Origin: Saccharopolyspora dendranthemae
Lineage (GTDB): Bacteria > Actinomycetota > Actinomycetes > Mycobacteriales > Pseudonocardiaceae
Assembly (NCBI RefSeq): GCF_007829955.1
Contig: NZ_VIWX01000008.1
Span: forward strand, 44,234-108,233
DNA: 64,000 nucleotides
Direction of reading: 5' to 3'
Each line of letters opens with the position of its first letter. The first letter of the stretch is position 1. Shown piece by piece: positions 25,739-33,681 of this stretch. The position numbers and the translations under genes are program-made. The notes beneath the pieces are model-generated. The model saw nothing but the letters and a program-made list of their open reading frames with translations, searched no databases and had not been told where the DNA came from.

Positions 25739-25902
25739 TTCACGACTCCGCTCGCGACGATCAGTAGACCACCCGACGCACACGTGGTGCGCTGGGTTTC
25801 CGCCGTTCCGCCCAATATCATGCTGGGCCGTCCGGCCGGAACACCCGGCGACCCCGCTCTGTGACGCCCTCGATACGATCCCCGATACCGAGCACCCCGC
25901 GG

Positions 25903-25977
25903 GGGCAGTAGCTCAGCTGGTCAGAGCAGCGGACTCATAATCCGTCAGGTCGTGGGTTCAAGTCCCACCTGCCCCAC
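25903..25977 (+). tRNA. tRNA with CAT anticodon (probably elongator tRNA-Met); host of the integrated element
   Basis: The acceptor arms GGGGCAG and CTGCCCC pair, with discriminator A. The anticodon loop is CTCATAA, giving CAT. The T-arm is GTGGG TTCAAGT CCCAC. CCA is not encoded. CAT could also mark tRNA-Ile2, which is later modified; sequence alone favours Met. The 3' 45 bp belong to attL. Confidence 0.92.
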
Positions 25978-25978
25978 C
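25933..25978. repeat. attL (46-bp direct repeat)
   Basis: Starts GACTCATAATCC in the anticodon arm of the tRNA and ends one base past the discriminator. It is identical base for base to 43119-43164. Confidence 0.95.
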
Positions 25979-26022
25979 TTTGAGCAGGCAAGACGGCAGA
26001 ATTTGGCGAGCGCGTTTTCTCC

Positions 26023-26073
26023 TGGGTGCGGTTTTGGGTGCGAGTAGCCTCGCAGCCATGACGCACGCACCCA
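26023..26073. repeat. TGGGTGCG repeats on the attL side
   Basis: TGGGTGCG occurs at 26023-26030 and 26035-26042, 12 bp apart. An inverted copy follows at 26066-26073, overlapping the integrase start. The same octamer, again in 12-bp steps, occurs three times on the attR side. These are candidate arm-type binding sites for the integrase or excisionase. Confidence 0.6.
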
Positions 26074-27311
26074 GGGAAGACCGTTCTCGGGGACGCATCG
26101 AAGAACGCGCCCGAACACTTCGAGTGATCGTCTACGCCGGCATCGACCCGGTGACCGGCAAGCGCGTCTATCTCCGCGAGACGATCCAGGGCACGGATAA
26201 GGCCGCGCACAAGCGCGCCGAGAAGACTTTGAACAAGCTGTTGGCTCAGGCTGACAAGCAGCAGACCGCGACATCGTCGGTGAAGTTCTCGTTCGCGCTC
26301 GAAGAGTGGATGCGTACGAACGAGATCGAGGAGAGCACCAGCAACACCTACCGCGGCTACATCAATCGAACGATCGTTCCCGCGCTCGGCGAGCAGCCGG
26401 TCAACAAGGTCTCGGTGCGGATGTTGGAGACCTTCTACTCAGATCTGCGCCGCTGCCGGGAGCGGTGCGACGGCAAGCCGTACGTCGAATACCGGAAGCC
26501 CGACGAGCACGACTGCCAGAAGGCGAAGTGCCGACCGCACGCGTGCAGCCCGATGGCCCAGTCGACGGTCCGACAGATCCACGCGATCATCAGCGGCACC
26601 CTCGACGCGGCCGAACGCTGGGAGTGGATCGACTCCAATCCGGCCCGAGTCGCCCGCAAGCCGAAGCAGAAGCGCCCCGAACCCACACCGCCCACCCCAG
26701 CCGAGGCCGCACGCTTGTCCGAGGAAGCGTTCAGGATCGACGACGACTGGGGCACCCTCGTCTGGCTGGCCATGATCACCGGCATGCGTCGCGGCGAGCT
26801 GGCCGCACTGCGCTTCTCCCACATCGACCTGGACCAGGAAGTCGTGTGGGTTCACCGAAACTGGGTCCGAGGCAAGGAGAAGGACACCAAGACCCACCAA
26901 CGCCGCCGAATCGCCCTCGACTCAGAAACAGTCGCCCTCCTCCGCGAACAACATGATCGGGTCGCCGAGCGCGTCGGAGGGGCTGGCGCTGAGTTCCGGG
27001 AAGACCTGTTCGTCTTCAGCAGCATCGAGACACCCGACCACACCGAGCCGTACTCGCCAAATGCCATGACACCCCGCTACAAGAAGATGGCAACCCGCCT
27101 CGGTATCAACACCCATCTACACGCCCTGCGCCACTACTCGGCTACAGAGCTATTGACGGCTGGAGTGGATCTCCCCACTGTCTCCGGGCGCCTGGGACAT
27201 GGCGGTGGAGGCGCGACAACCCTGAAGGTCTACGCGGCGTGGGTAGCGGCGTCCGACCGCAAGGCGGCAGAGATTCTTGGAAGCAGGATGCCGAAGCGGA
27301 GGCGCGACTAA
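26058..27311 (+). CDS. int: Tyrosine site-specific recombinase (integrase) of the element
   Basis: The 417-aa integrase has an N-terminal arm-binding region (about 1-70). A SAM-like core-binding domain covers about 75-190 and includes a cysteine-rich insertion (RCRERCDGKPY, CQKAKCRPHAC). The catalytic domain has Arg244 in TGMRRGEL, His355/Arg358 in HALRHYS, His381 in LGHGGGG and nucleophile Tyr392 in LKVYAAW. It should recombine attP with the tRNA attB. The start lies 80 bp after the tRNA 3' end on the same strand, without a terminator between, so it may be read from the tRNA promoter when integrated. ATG 26058 is preferred to upstream in-frame starts, which would encode the att-adjacent repeats. 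Confidence 0.95.
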   Translation: MTHAPREDRSRGRIEERARTLRVIVYAGIDPVTGKRVYLRETIQGTDKAAHKRAEKTLNKLLAQADKQQTATSSVKFSFALEEWMRTNEIEESTSNTYRGYINRTIVPALGEQPVNKVSVRMLETFYSDLRRCRERCDGKPYVEYRKPDEHDCQKAKCRPHACSPMAQSTVRQIHAIISGTLDAAERWEWIDSNPARVARKPKQKRPEPTPPTPAEAARLSEEAFRIDDDWGTLVWLAMITGMRRGELAALRFSHIDLDQEVVWVHRNWVRGKEKDTKTHQRRRIALDSETVALLREQHDRVAERVGGAGAEFREDLFVFSSIETPDHTEPYSPNAMTPRYKKMATRLGINTHLHALRHYSATELLTAGVDLPTVSGRLGHGGGGATTLKVYAAWVAASDRKAAEILGSRMPKRRRD

Positions 27312-27743
27312 CTAGAGCTCCAATCCGTACCTGGACGTACTGGGTAATGAGGCCACGCAGAAGAGTCCAGGAACGGCCAATTTGACACCCGAGTTAGGCT
27401 TGTGCGTGCATTATCGAGTGATAAATGGTGTCGAGTATTTTCTGTGTTTTGATCGGTAACGGGTCGGCTGCGGTGACCAAGCGCTCGGCATTGCGCGGAT
27501 GAGTTGCTTGCTCCAGAACCTGCCACATGCGTCAATACGGTACCGCAGTGACTCGATGGCGAGAAGCGGGTTGATTCAACGTGGCAAGCGGGCGAGGAAG
27601 ATAAGGATGCGAACCCATGACTTCCGAATAGAAAGTCATGGGTTCAATACCTCGAATCCCCCATCAAGGTCACGCCCTCGAAGTGCCTCATGCCTTGTCA
27701 GGCAACTCCGCCAGTCCTCAGAGAACCTTGTGCCCAATCTGGG
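27312..27743. other. 432-bp gap with a 13-bp inverted repeat
   Basis: No supported gene. GAACCCATGACTT at 27611-27623 and its exact complement at 27633-27645 form a hairpin with a 9-base loop. It lies about 100 bp past the 3' end of the next minus-strand gene and could be its terminator or a site for a regulator. Base composition drops toward AT here. Confidence 0.5.
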
Positions 27744-29462
27744 TTAACCGGCTAGCTCATCAGAAAGGCGGATTTCACTTACGACCATCGCTCTCCAGAT
27801 ATTTGGAACGCTTTGACATAGTTTATCAAAACGCGAGAAATTTCGACTTCGAAGCCAGTCTCCTACGACTCGGAGAGTCGCAGACTGCTTCAGTTCGAAC
27901 CCTGGATCATCGTCGGAAAGATCCGAAATGGCACGTTCAAGACGTGCGTCCGGAGATTTATGCACGAATGCGTTGCGCATGTATCGTAGGATCCGAAATC
28001 GCTTAAGATCCTCGACTGAGATGGCATCTAGTTCGTCTTGGGCGGACTTCCTTAGCCAGCCGTCTGTGTTACGGGGGTCTGCCTGGTTGAGGAGCCCGTC
28101 AAGGTAGTTTGACGAGAGAATGGTGTCAAGATCTGGTTCGGGCTTACGCAGCTCATGAATCTGCTTATTCGTCAGCTTAAGCTTTATTCCTTCGTCGCGC
28201 GCTGACAACTGCCTAGAGATGGAGTCCGGGCAGTCCGCGTAGATCATCGCTCGTAGCCAATTTCGACGGCTAACTTCAAATTCCTGACAAAACTCCGAAA
28301 TGAATTTTAAGCAGGCATCGGAAGCTTCGGTCGTGGGCAAGGTTTTTACTTGACGCATAAACCTAGTTAGCTCCACTTGGGACCTGTTAAGGGCATCTTT
28401 TCCGCCCGGATTAAATCTTGCCGAGCCAGTTCGTTTCACGCTTCTTAGGTCAGCCTTGACGGAAGATGCGACGGCCCGTTTCGCGTTCGTCCACGAATTG
28501 AATTGCTTTCTAACGGCATCCGACGAAGGTCTGCGCCGCCCCGCGCGTTCCTCCGCTATAACCCACTTCTTGTAGCCTGTGAACGTCGTGTCCAGATTGT
28601 CCTCGCTCGCATGTTTAAGGAATCCTGATACTGAATTATAGTAATCCTCCACTTGAAAAATGATCTGACCGCGTTGGCGCCCCTTATCGCCTGGGGATAT
28701 TCCCACTCTCCTCATTGCATCGGCCCAATAGCCCCCACCTAGTCGCTTCATCACCGTTTGATTCGTTGGCGGCCACGGCCACGCTCCCTTTCGTGACTCA
28801 TTTCCGAACTCTTTCAGTATTTCATCCCGGCAGTTGGTGTAGCACTTACTGGTGAGCGCGACATCGGGGTTATTACGATGGTGCTCGCGCGTCGAAATTA
28901 CGGTCGCCAAGATCTCGGCGATTCGATCAGCAGAGAACCCTTCTTCTGCAAGCGTGTTCGACACCTCCCGCGCCTCTTCCAGATTAATATCGCGTACTGC
29001 GGATTGCCTAATCGGATCGAGCTTGAGGCTTCGGCCAAGTGTATACCAAACGGCAGATTCAACCACTGAGTCCGGGAATCGGTACTCTTGGGTATTTCGG
29101 TGATCAAATAGCTCTGCGGAAGATTCCACCGCCTGGCGAACCACTTCGTATGGAATGTTCGGAGCCAAGATCTGGAACCGCTCTTCAACGTCAGAACGAA
29201 GTGCTCCGTCATTTGCGAGATCTGCGATTACATCGCGATACTCATCCAGAAATTCGGCGATGCTTTCGTTTAGCGCCTTACTGCGCGATGTGTACCTCTT
29301 CTTTTTAGCTTCTTCCGAGCTGACTTCGTTGCCGCTGCTCTTCAAAATCTGACGCACTCGCTCGCGGGTAATTCCGTGGATTCGACCGATTTCTTCAAGG
29401 GTTGCCCCTTCAATTCTTGCCTCTTTGATCTGAGATTCACGAATCTCGTGGTCGATACCCAT
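27744..29462 (-). CDS. Unknown cargo protein with a sigma-70 region 4-like helix-turn-helix near its N-terminus
   Basis: The 572-aa protein is markedly AT-richer than its surroundings, a sign of transfer. Residues about 10-45 read ATLEEIGRIHGITRERVRQILK, almost a textbook sigma region 4.2 recognition helix. No region 2 is present, so it is not a full sigma factor. The rest is charged and helical, with blocks such as WPPTNQTVMKRLGGGYWADAM and LRYMRNAFVHKSPDA, and I do not recognise it. ATG 29462 follows GGTGGGGGA; an in-frame extension to 29549 lacks a site. It lies alone, facing the integrase, in the usual cargo slot. Roles in regulation or defence are possible and unproven. Confidence 0.75.
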   Translation of the reverse strand: MGIDHEIRESQIKEARIEGATLEEIGRIHGITRERVRQILKSSGNEVSSEEAKKKRYTSRSKALNESIAEFLDEYRDVIADLANDGALRSDVEERFQILAPNIPYEVVRQAVESSAELFDHRNTQEYRFPDSVVESAVWYTLGRSLKLDPIRQSAVRDINLEEAREVSNTLAEEGFSADRIAEILATVISTREHHRNNPDVALTSKCYTNCRDEILKEFGNESRKGAWPWPPTNQTVMKRLGGGYWADAMRRVGISPGDKGRQRGQIIFQVEDYYNSVSGFLKHASEDNLDTTFTGYKKWVIAEERAGRRRPSSDAVRKQFNSWTNAKRAVASSVKADLRSVKRTGSARFNPGGKDALNRSQVELTRFMRQVKTLPTTEASDACLKFISEFCQEFEVSRRNWLRAMIYADCPDSISRQLSARDEGIKLKLTNKQIHELRKPEPDLDTILSSNYLDGLLNQADPRNTDGWLRKSAQDELDAISVEDLKRFRILRYMRNAFVHKSPDARLERAISDLSDDDPGFELKQSATLRVVGDWLRSRNFSRFDKLCQSVPNIWRAMVVSEIRLSDELAG

Positions 29463-29642
29463 TCCCCCACCTTGATTTACTAGCGCACGATCTCTTGGAT
29501 TATTAGAGTATCGCAGAATCTTCAGCATGATCAAGTGACTGTTCGTCATGAAGAACTTCGTTCGCCGTTCCTAACGCCACCTGGTACTGCACCCGAACTG
29601 ACGGCTTCTCTGCCAGTCATGACGGAACCGTAGGCTGCCGAT

Positions 29643-30224
29643 GTGAGCACTGAGCGCGGAGCATGGAAGACCTACGGGGAGCGGCTGGTCTACGACAATC
29701 GATGGGTTCGGTTGGGGCTGGCGGATGTCGAGGCGCCGAACGGTGAGCGGTGGGAGTACCACGTGGTGCACCTGGCGCGGATCGCGATCGCCTTGATCGT
29801 TGACGAGCAGGACCGGGCGTTGATGCTGTGGCGGTACCGGTTCCCCACCGAGCAGTGGGGTTATGAGTTGCTGGGCGGCATGGTCGACGACGGTGACGAC
29901 TCGGCGGGGACTGCTGCCCGTGAGGCTGCTGAGGAGAGCGGGTGGGAGCCGATCGGGGACGGTGAGCACCTGGTGACTTTCGAGCCGTTGCCGGGGCAGG
30001 TGACTGCGCCGATCGACGTATACCTGTGGCGCGGAGCAAAACACATCGGCGAGCCGACCGAGACTGAGGAAGTCGGGCGGGTCGAGTGGGTGCCGTTGTC
30101 GCGTGTCATGGAGCTGGCGCAGCGGCAAGAGCTGCTCGGTTCAGGGACGTTGGTCGCGCTGCTCTACTACCTCACGTCACGCGGCACTGCTGCCGGGCAG
30201 GATCAGCCCGTCCAGACGCCGTAG
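29643..30224 (+). CDS. Nudix hydrolase of the element
   Basis: The 193-aa protein has a Nudix box starting at Gly79: GMVDDG, D85, then x7 and REAAEESGW (93-101). The first glutamate of the box is Asp85 here, while the metal-binding REUxEE part is intact. Nudix genes are regular members of pSAM2-like AICEs, where they are thought to act on a signal linked to the element's regulation. The substrate is not predictable. Its 3' end overlaps the convergent XRE gene by 48 bp. Confidence 0.88.
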   Translation: MSTERGAWKTYGERLVYDNRWVRLGLADVEAPNGERWEYHVVHLARIAIALIVDEQDRALMLWRYRFPTEQWGYELLGGMVDDGDDSAGTAAREAAEESGWEPIGDGEHLVTFEPLPGQVTAPIDVYLWRGAKHIGEPTETEEVGRVEWVPLSRVMELAQRQELLGSGTLVALLYYLTSRGTAAGQDQPVQTP

Positions 30225-31304
30225 CTGCCGGTCCGACTTGATTCGAGACGCCAGACGCCGCGCTTGCCGTGCATGGTCGAGCGCGGCGTCTCTGTCGCCG
30301 GACGCGGCGAACGTGTACGCGAGATCGACCAGTAGTCCTGTTCGCGCGCGTACGAATGCTTCGGGCACGCGCGGCAACACGTCGGTGAGCTGGTCGATTG
30401 CTTCTGGCTCACCGAGCTTGCCGAGGGCGTTCCCACGCCACCGGTCGAGGTGGGATCCGCCAAGGAAGAGGAACGGCAGCTCAGCGTCGATCGGTTCAGG
30501 CGGGAGCAGCGTGTCTGCGGCGTCAAATGCGCGGAGCGCGTCGCCCCGCTGACCGGCTGCGGACAGGCATTCGCCGGCTGCGGCCGCAAGCCACGCACGC
30601 AGTAGTGGCGGTCCGGCGTTCTCGGCGGCCTGGCGTGCGTGTTCGACCTGCTCGACTGCTGAGGCTGCTTCGCCGATGTCGACCAAGATGAAGGCTTGTT
30701 CGGCCATCGCGTGTGCGAGCAATGCCGGGGACATCGCTTCGCGCGCCGCAGCCTTCGCGCGCTCGTAGTGCTGCCATGCCTGGCCGATCGCGTTGCGGTC
30801 CAACGCTTCCCAACCGGCCAATGTGGATGCTTCGGTGAGCGCTCCGGCGAGCTGCTCTCGCTTGCCGCCGATGGTGTTGTAGCCGAGCAGGCTTTCGACC
30901 TGGTCGATCGTGCCGCGTAGCTGATCGAGGAGCGTCACGCCGCCGAATTTGCGGTCGAGCCGTCTTGCGTCGTCGATCTGCCGTCGGAATACGGCGATGG
31001 TGTCCGCGTCAACGGTGCGTGCCATCTCCAGCCGCGCTCGCAGCTCCGCCGTATCGTCGTCTTCCTCGTCAGCGGGGAAGCCGAGTTCTTCGTTCGTGCG
31101 GCCGTAGATCTCGCGGAACAGGCGTTGATACGGCTCGCTGACCTGCTCGTGTCCGTTCTCCCAGCGCGAGAGTTTTGTCTTCAGGCTCGCCGCCGTCATC
31201 ACCGGGACGCCGCGCACATCGGCGCGTTGCCGCAGCAGCCGGATCACGCCGTCTGCGGAGTAGCCGAGCTGCTTGCGCACGCGTTGCAAGGGGGTTCCGG
31301 TCAT
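30177..31304 (-). CDS. XRE-family regulator with TPR-like C-terminal region
   Basis: The 375-aa protein has an N-terminal helix-turn-helix (about 5-75, ASLKTKLSRWENGHEQVS). A helical repeat region of TPR kind follows (TLAGWEALDRNAIGQAWQHYERAK, AEQAFILVDIGEAASAVEQVEHA). It resembles the regulator at 39394-40512, which shares the LAGW.AL....QHYERAK block. Such proteins are frequent on actinomycete elements. ATG 31304 follows GAGGCG; a start 12 bases upstream lacks a site. Its promoter region holds paired ATTGCGGTTAA repeats and faces the XRE gene at 31479. Confidence 0.85.
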   Translation of the reverse strand: MTGTPLQRVRKQLGYSADGVIRLLRQRADVRGVPVMTAASLKTKLSRWENGHEQVSEPYQRLFREIYGRTNEELGFPADEEDDDTAELRARLEMARTVDADTIAVFRRQIDDARRLDRKFGGVTLLDQLRGTIDQVESLLGYNTIGGKREQLAGALTEASTLAGWEALDRNAIGQAWQHYERAKAAAREAMSPALLAHAMAEQAFILVDIGEAASAVEQVEHARQAAENAGPPLLRAWLAAAAGECLSAAGQRGDALRAFDAADTLLPPEPIDAELPFLFLGGSHLDRWRGNALGKLGEPEAIDQLTDVLPRVPEAFVRARTGLLVDLAYTFAASGDRDAALDHARQARRLASRIKSDRQLRRLDGLILPGSSAA

Positions 31305-31346
31305 CGCCTCACCCATGCCGAATAACGGGTTTGACCTGGGAAGTTA

Positions 31347-31372
31347 ATTGCGGTTAATGGGATTGCGGTTAA
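31347..31372. promoter_or_regulatory. Direct repeats ATTGCGGTTAA x2
   Basis: Copies at 31347-31357 and 31362-31372 are spaced 15 bp start to start, upstream of the XRE/TPR regulator. They are AT-rich against the background and are good operator candidates for one of the two XRE regulators. Confidence 0.5.
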
Positions 31373-31478
31373 CCCGCGCCACCTGCAAAAACGCGCTCGG
31401 ATGCCGTTTCTTGGAGGCATGCGCACAACGACTGAAACCGCCCTCGCCGCGAGGCCGGCCGCTTCGGATCCGAGTCGG

Positions 31479-31856
31479 CTACCCGGCTCGCTTGCCGTCA
31501 CGGTCGTCCCGGAGTCGGTTGTTCAGCTCGTCGAGCTGGTGCGTGATCTCCCGCAGATGCCGTTCGATCGCATCGAGGCGAGTCGGCACGTCGTCCTCGG
31601 GGAAAACGGGGTCGTCGATAGCGGGAGGCGTCTGGCCTTCCAGCAGGGCAAGCAGGTGCCGTGGGTGCCATTCGAGCGCGAGCGACAGCGCTTCCAGCGT
31701 TCGCGTGCTTCTGCGGCGTACGACCGTGTGTCGCTGCAGCTCGCGCACCGTCGCCTGCGATACCTGCGCGCGCTTCGCCACGTCACGCTGACGCAAGCCC
31801 AGCTCGCGCGTTCGCTGATCGATCGCATGCGCGACCGCAGCCCAATCCTCCGACAC
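31479..31856 (-). CDS. XRE-family transcriptional regulator (125 aa)
   Basis: The helix-turn-helix covers about 5-60 (LRQRDVAKRAQVSQATVRELQ, then STRTLEALSLALEWHPRHLLALLEG). A proline-acidic linker and a C-terminal coiled coil (RLDAIERHLREITHQLDELNNRL), probably for dimerisation, follow. GTG 31856 has GGAGG 5 bases upstream and is preferred to the longer GTG 31901 start. It stands divergent from the excisionase operon and is a likely repressor of it, by position. Confidence 0.85.
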   Translation of the reverse strand: MSEDWAAVAHAIDQRTRELGLRQRDVAKRAQVSQATVRELQRHTVVRRRSTRTLEALSLALEWHPRHLLALLEGQTPPAIDDPVFPEDDVPTRLDAIERHLREITHQLDELNNRLRDDRDGKRAG

Positions 31857-32020
31857 GTATTCCTCCGCGCTCCGCTTCGACGCCGAGATTAACGCCTTCA
31901 CGCGATTCCGCGGTTCTCACTCAGCTCAGAAATACCGCGTTTCGCTTCTCGCGCGCCAAGCAGCGCTAATACCAGCTCTACACGTCGCCAAAATAGGCGT
32001 TGCTACGCGAAGGACTTCAC

Positions 32021-32299
32021 ATGACATTCGGTCACGAGAACGTCGAAAGGCCGACGTTCTACACGGTTCGGGAAGCCGCCCGAATCATGCGCTGCAATCC
32101 GTCAACTCTGTACCGGGCGATTAGGGAGAACGGCTTTCCTGCTGTCCGGGTCCGCGCTCGTTACGTCGTTCCCGCTGCTGCCGTCGACCGGCTCGCCGCG
32201 GCGGCGAGCGAGTCCGGTGGCTGCGTCGACGTCGCTCGGTTGGCAGCTGACCACCGTGCTGCCGCCGAGGTCGCTCGGCTGAGCGGGGGTGCGCGATGA
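32021..32299 (+). CDS. xis: Excisionase-type helix-turn-helix protein
   Basis: The 92-aa protein has a MerR-like HTH_17 domain: FYTVREAARIMRCNPSTLYRAIRENGFPAVRVRARYVVP. This is the form of AICE excisionases, which bend att DNA and favour excision by the integrase. ATG 32021 follows AAGGA. The stop overlaps the next start by 4 bp, opening a tightly coupled operon that ends with the Tra gene. Confidence 0.82.
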   Translation: MTFGHENVERPTFYTVREAARIMRCNPSTLYRAIRENGFPAVRVRARYVVPAAAVDRLAAAASESGGCVDVARLAADHRAAAEVARLSGGAR

Positions 32300-32652
32300 A
32301 CGACCGCCTCTACGACATCGCCGTCCGACTGGACCGGCTTCGCGCGGTTCCCACCGATGTGCTCGCCGAGATCGTCATGCGTGACGACCCGTGCATGTGG
32401 GTCGTCGGCGACGACGGCCCGCCGGACCCGGGCGGGCCCGACCCGGACCGGCAGCTCGCCGCCGACCTCTGCGCTGGCTGCACGGTGCAGGACGTCTGCA
32501 TCGAGCTCGAATTCCGCTTGCACGGCGCGAAAACCATCGGCGTGTGGGGAGGCCTGTCGGACGCGGACCGACGCGAGCTCTTCGTGATCTGGGCCGATCG
32601 GCGGCAAGGCGACTTCGCCGCTGAGGAGGTGACCACCGATGACGACGCTTGA
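32296..32652 (+). CDS. WhiB-family iron-sulfur regulator
   Basis: The 118-aa protein has the four WhiB cysteines: Cys33 (DPCMW), Cys59, Cys62 and Cys68 (C-AG-C-TVQDV-C). The G(V/I)WGG turn is at 82-86 (GVWGG). WhiB proteins bind a 4Fe-4S cluster and regulate transcription with the main sigma factor. It is coupled to the excisionase upstream (ATGA) and overlaps the next gene by 14 bp. A role in controlling transfer of the element is inferred. Confidence 0.88.
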   Translation: MNDRLYDIAVRLDRLRAVPTDVLAEIVMRDDPCMWVVGDDGPPDPGGPDPDRQLAADLCAGCTVQDVCIELEFRLHGAKTIGVWGGLSDADRRELFVIWADRRQGDFAAEEVTTDDDA

Positions 32653-32974
32653 TCTCTCGCCGATGGAGACGTTGGTGGGCATCGGGTTGCTGGTCGCGGT
32701 CTTCGCGATCTGGCATTCGAGCCTGCGGATGGCGCGACGTACTGCCGAAGCCGCGCACGCCGGATCGCGGATGGTGTCGCTCACCGGGCGAGTGCTGGTG
32801 ACGGCTGCGGTGATCGTGGCCGTGCAGTGGCTCGTGATCCACCACAGCCGCGAGACCGGGCTGTTGCTCGCCGTGCTGGCGGTTCCTGCGCTGATCACGG
32901 CGTTCACGTTGGTGCGGGCGCTGACGGTCACGACCGAGGACCGGCACCATCGGCGCACGAGGCAGAGTCGATGA
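32639..32974 (+). CDS. Small membrane protein of the transfer operon (111 aa)
   Basis: Three hydrophobic helices (about 12-28, 50-68, 72-92) are followed by a basic tail ending HHRRTRQSR. No family name is certain. It overlaps both neighbours (14 bp before, ATGA after), so it belongs to the excisionase-Tra operon. It may act like the Spd spread proteins of pSAM2-type plasmids. Confidence 0.75.
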   Translation: MTTLDLSPMETLVGIGLLVAVFAIWHSSLRMARRTAEAAHAGSRMVSLTGRVLVTAAVIVAVQWLVIHHSRETGLLLAVLAVPALITAFTLVRALTVTTEDRHHRRTRQSR

Positions 32975-33681
32975 GCCCCCGGCAGTCGAGCGCCACCGGG
33001 GACGGGCGGGTTCCGTCCGTCCCCGGCCCGGCCGAATCAGTGGAACAGGTGCGACGGCAGGTAGACCGGCTGTGCTGGTCGGGAATCCTGCTCGGGCTGG
33101 CGTTCACGATGACCAACGTGCAGCGGTTCGCCGCAGCCGGCTCGCCGGTTGGGTCGCTGCCGTGGTGGGCGGCATGGCTGCTGGATCCGATGGTCTCGCT
33201 GGTGTTGCTGGCGATTCTGCGCGCCGAGCAGGTCACGGCGCGCTACGGGGTTCGTACCGGCGGGTGGGTGCGAACGGCGAAGTGGTTCACGCTTGCCGCC
33301 ACGTACGTGATGAACACCTGGGACGCCTTCGAGGCAGGACACACGGCAATGGTCGTGCTGCATTCCGTGCCGCCCCTGGTCGTGTTCGTCGCGGCTGAGG
33401 CCGTGACGAATCTCCGCGACAAGCTCACCGAGGCGATCCGAGCCGCCCATGAACACCAGGCGGACACGGTTGCGGACACCGTGCCGAAACCAGTCGAACC
33501 CGACCGGACATCGGCTCGGCGGATCTCCTTCGAGGAATACCTGCAACACGCCCGCGAGTCTTGGACCCCTGAAGTGACTGTCACCCCGGCATGGATTCGG
33601 CAGGTCACTGGCTGTTCGCGCGGATTGTCGTCGCGGCTGTCCGCCGCGCTGGCGTCCGAAGTAGGTGAGGGGGAGGCATGA
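32971..33681 (+). CDS. DUF2637-like membrane protein of the transfer operon
   Basis: The 236-aa protein has four probable membrane helices between about 30 and 150, with the DUF2637-type patterns LAFTMTNVQRFAA, WLLDPMVSLVLLAILRAEQ and YVMNTWDAF. The C-terminal cytoplasmic tail carries a helix (TVTPAWIRQVTGCSRGLSSRL) resembling a winged-helix element. DUF2637 proteins typically precede FtsK-like transfer proteins on actinomycete elements, as here. Coupled by ATGA on both sides. Confidence 0.82.
   Translation: MSPRQSSATGDGRVPSVPGPAESVEQVRRQVDRLCWSGILLGLAFTMTNVQRFAAAGSPVGSLPWWAAWLLDPMVSLVLLAILRAEQVTARYGVRTGGWVRTAKWFTLAATYVMNTWDAFEAGHTAMVVLHSVPPLVVFVAAEAVTNLRDKLTEAIRAAHEHQADTVADTVPKPVEPDRTSARRISFEEYLQHARESWTPEVTVTPAWIRQVTGCSRGLSSRLSAALASEVGEGEA

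Noticed and set aside
25903..25977. Calling the CAT tRNA as initiator tRNA
   Set aside because: It lacks the initiator features (a mismatched first acceptor pair and three G:C pairs in the anticodon stem); the first pair here is G:C.
27611..27645. A tRNA-like hairpin beside the integrase
   Set aside because: The stem-loop resembles part of a tRNA but the acceptor, D- and T-arms cannot be built; treated as a plain inverted repeat.
33266..33274. A TGGGTGCG octamer inside the DUF2637-like gene as a further integrase site
   Set aside because: It is single, unphased, inside coding sequence, and far from the att sites.
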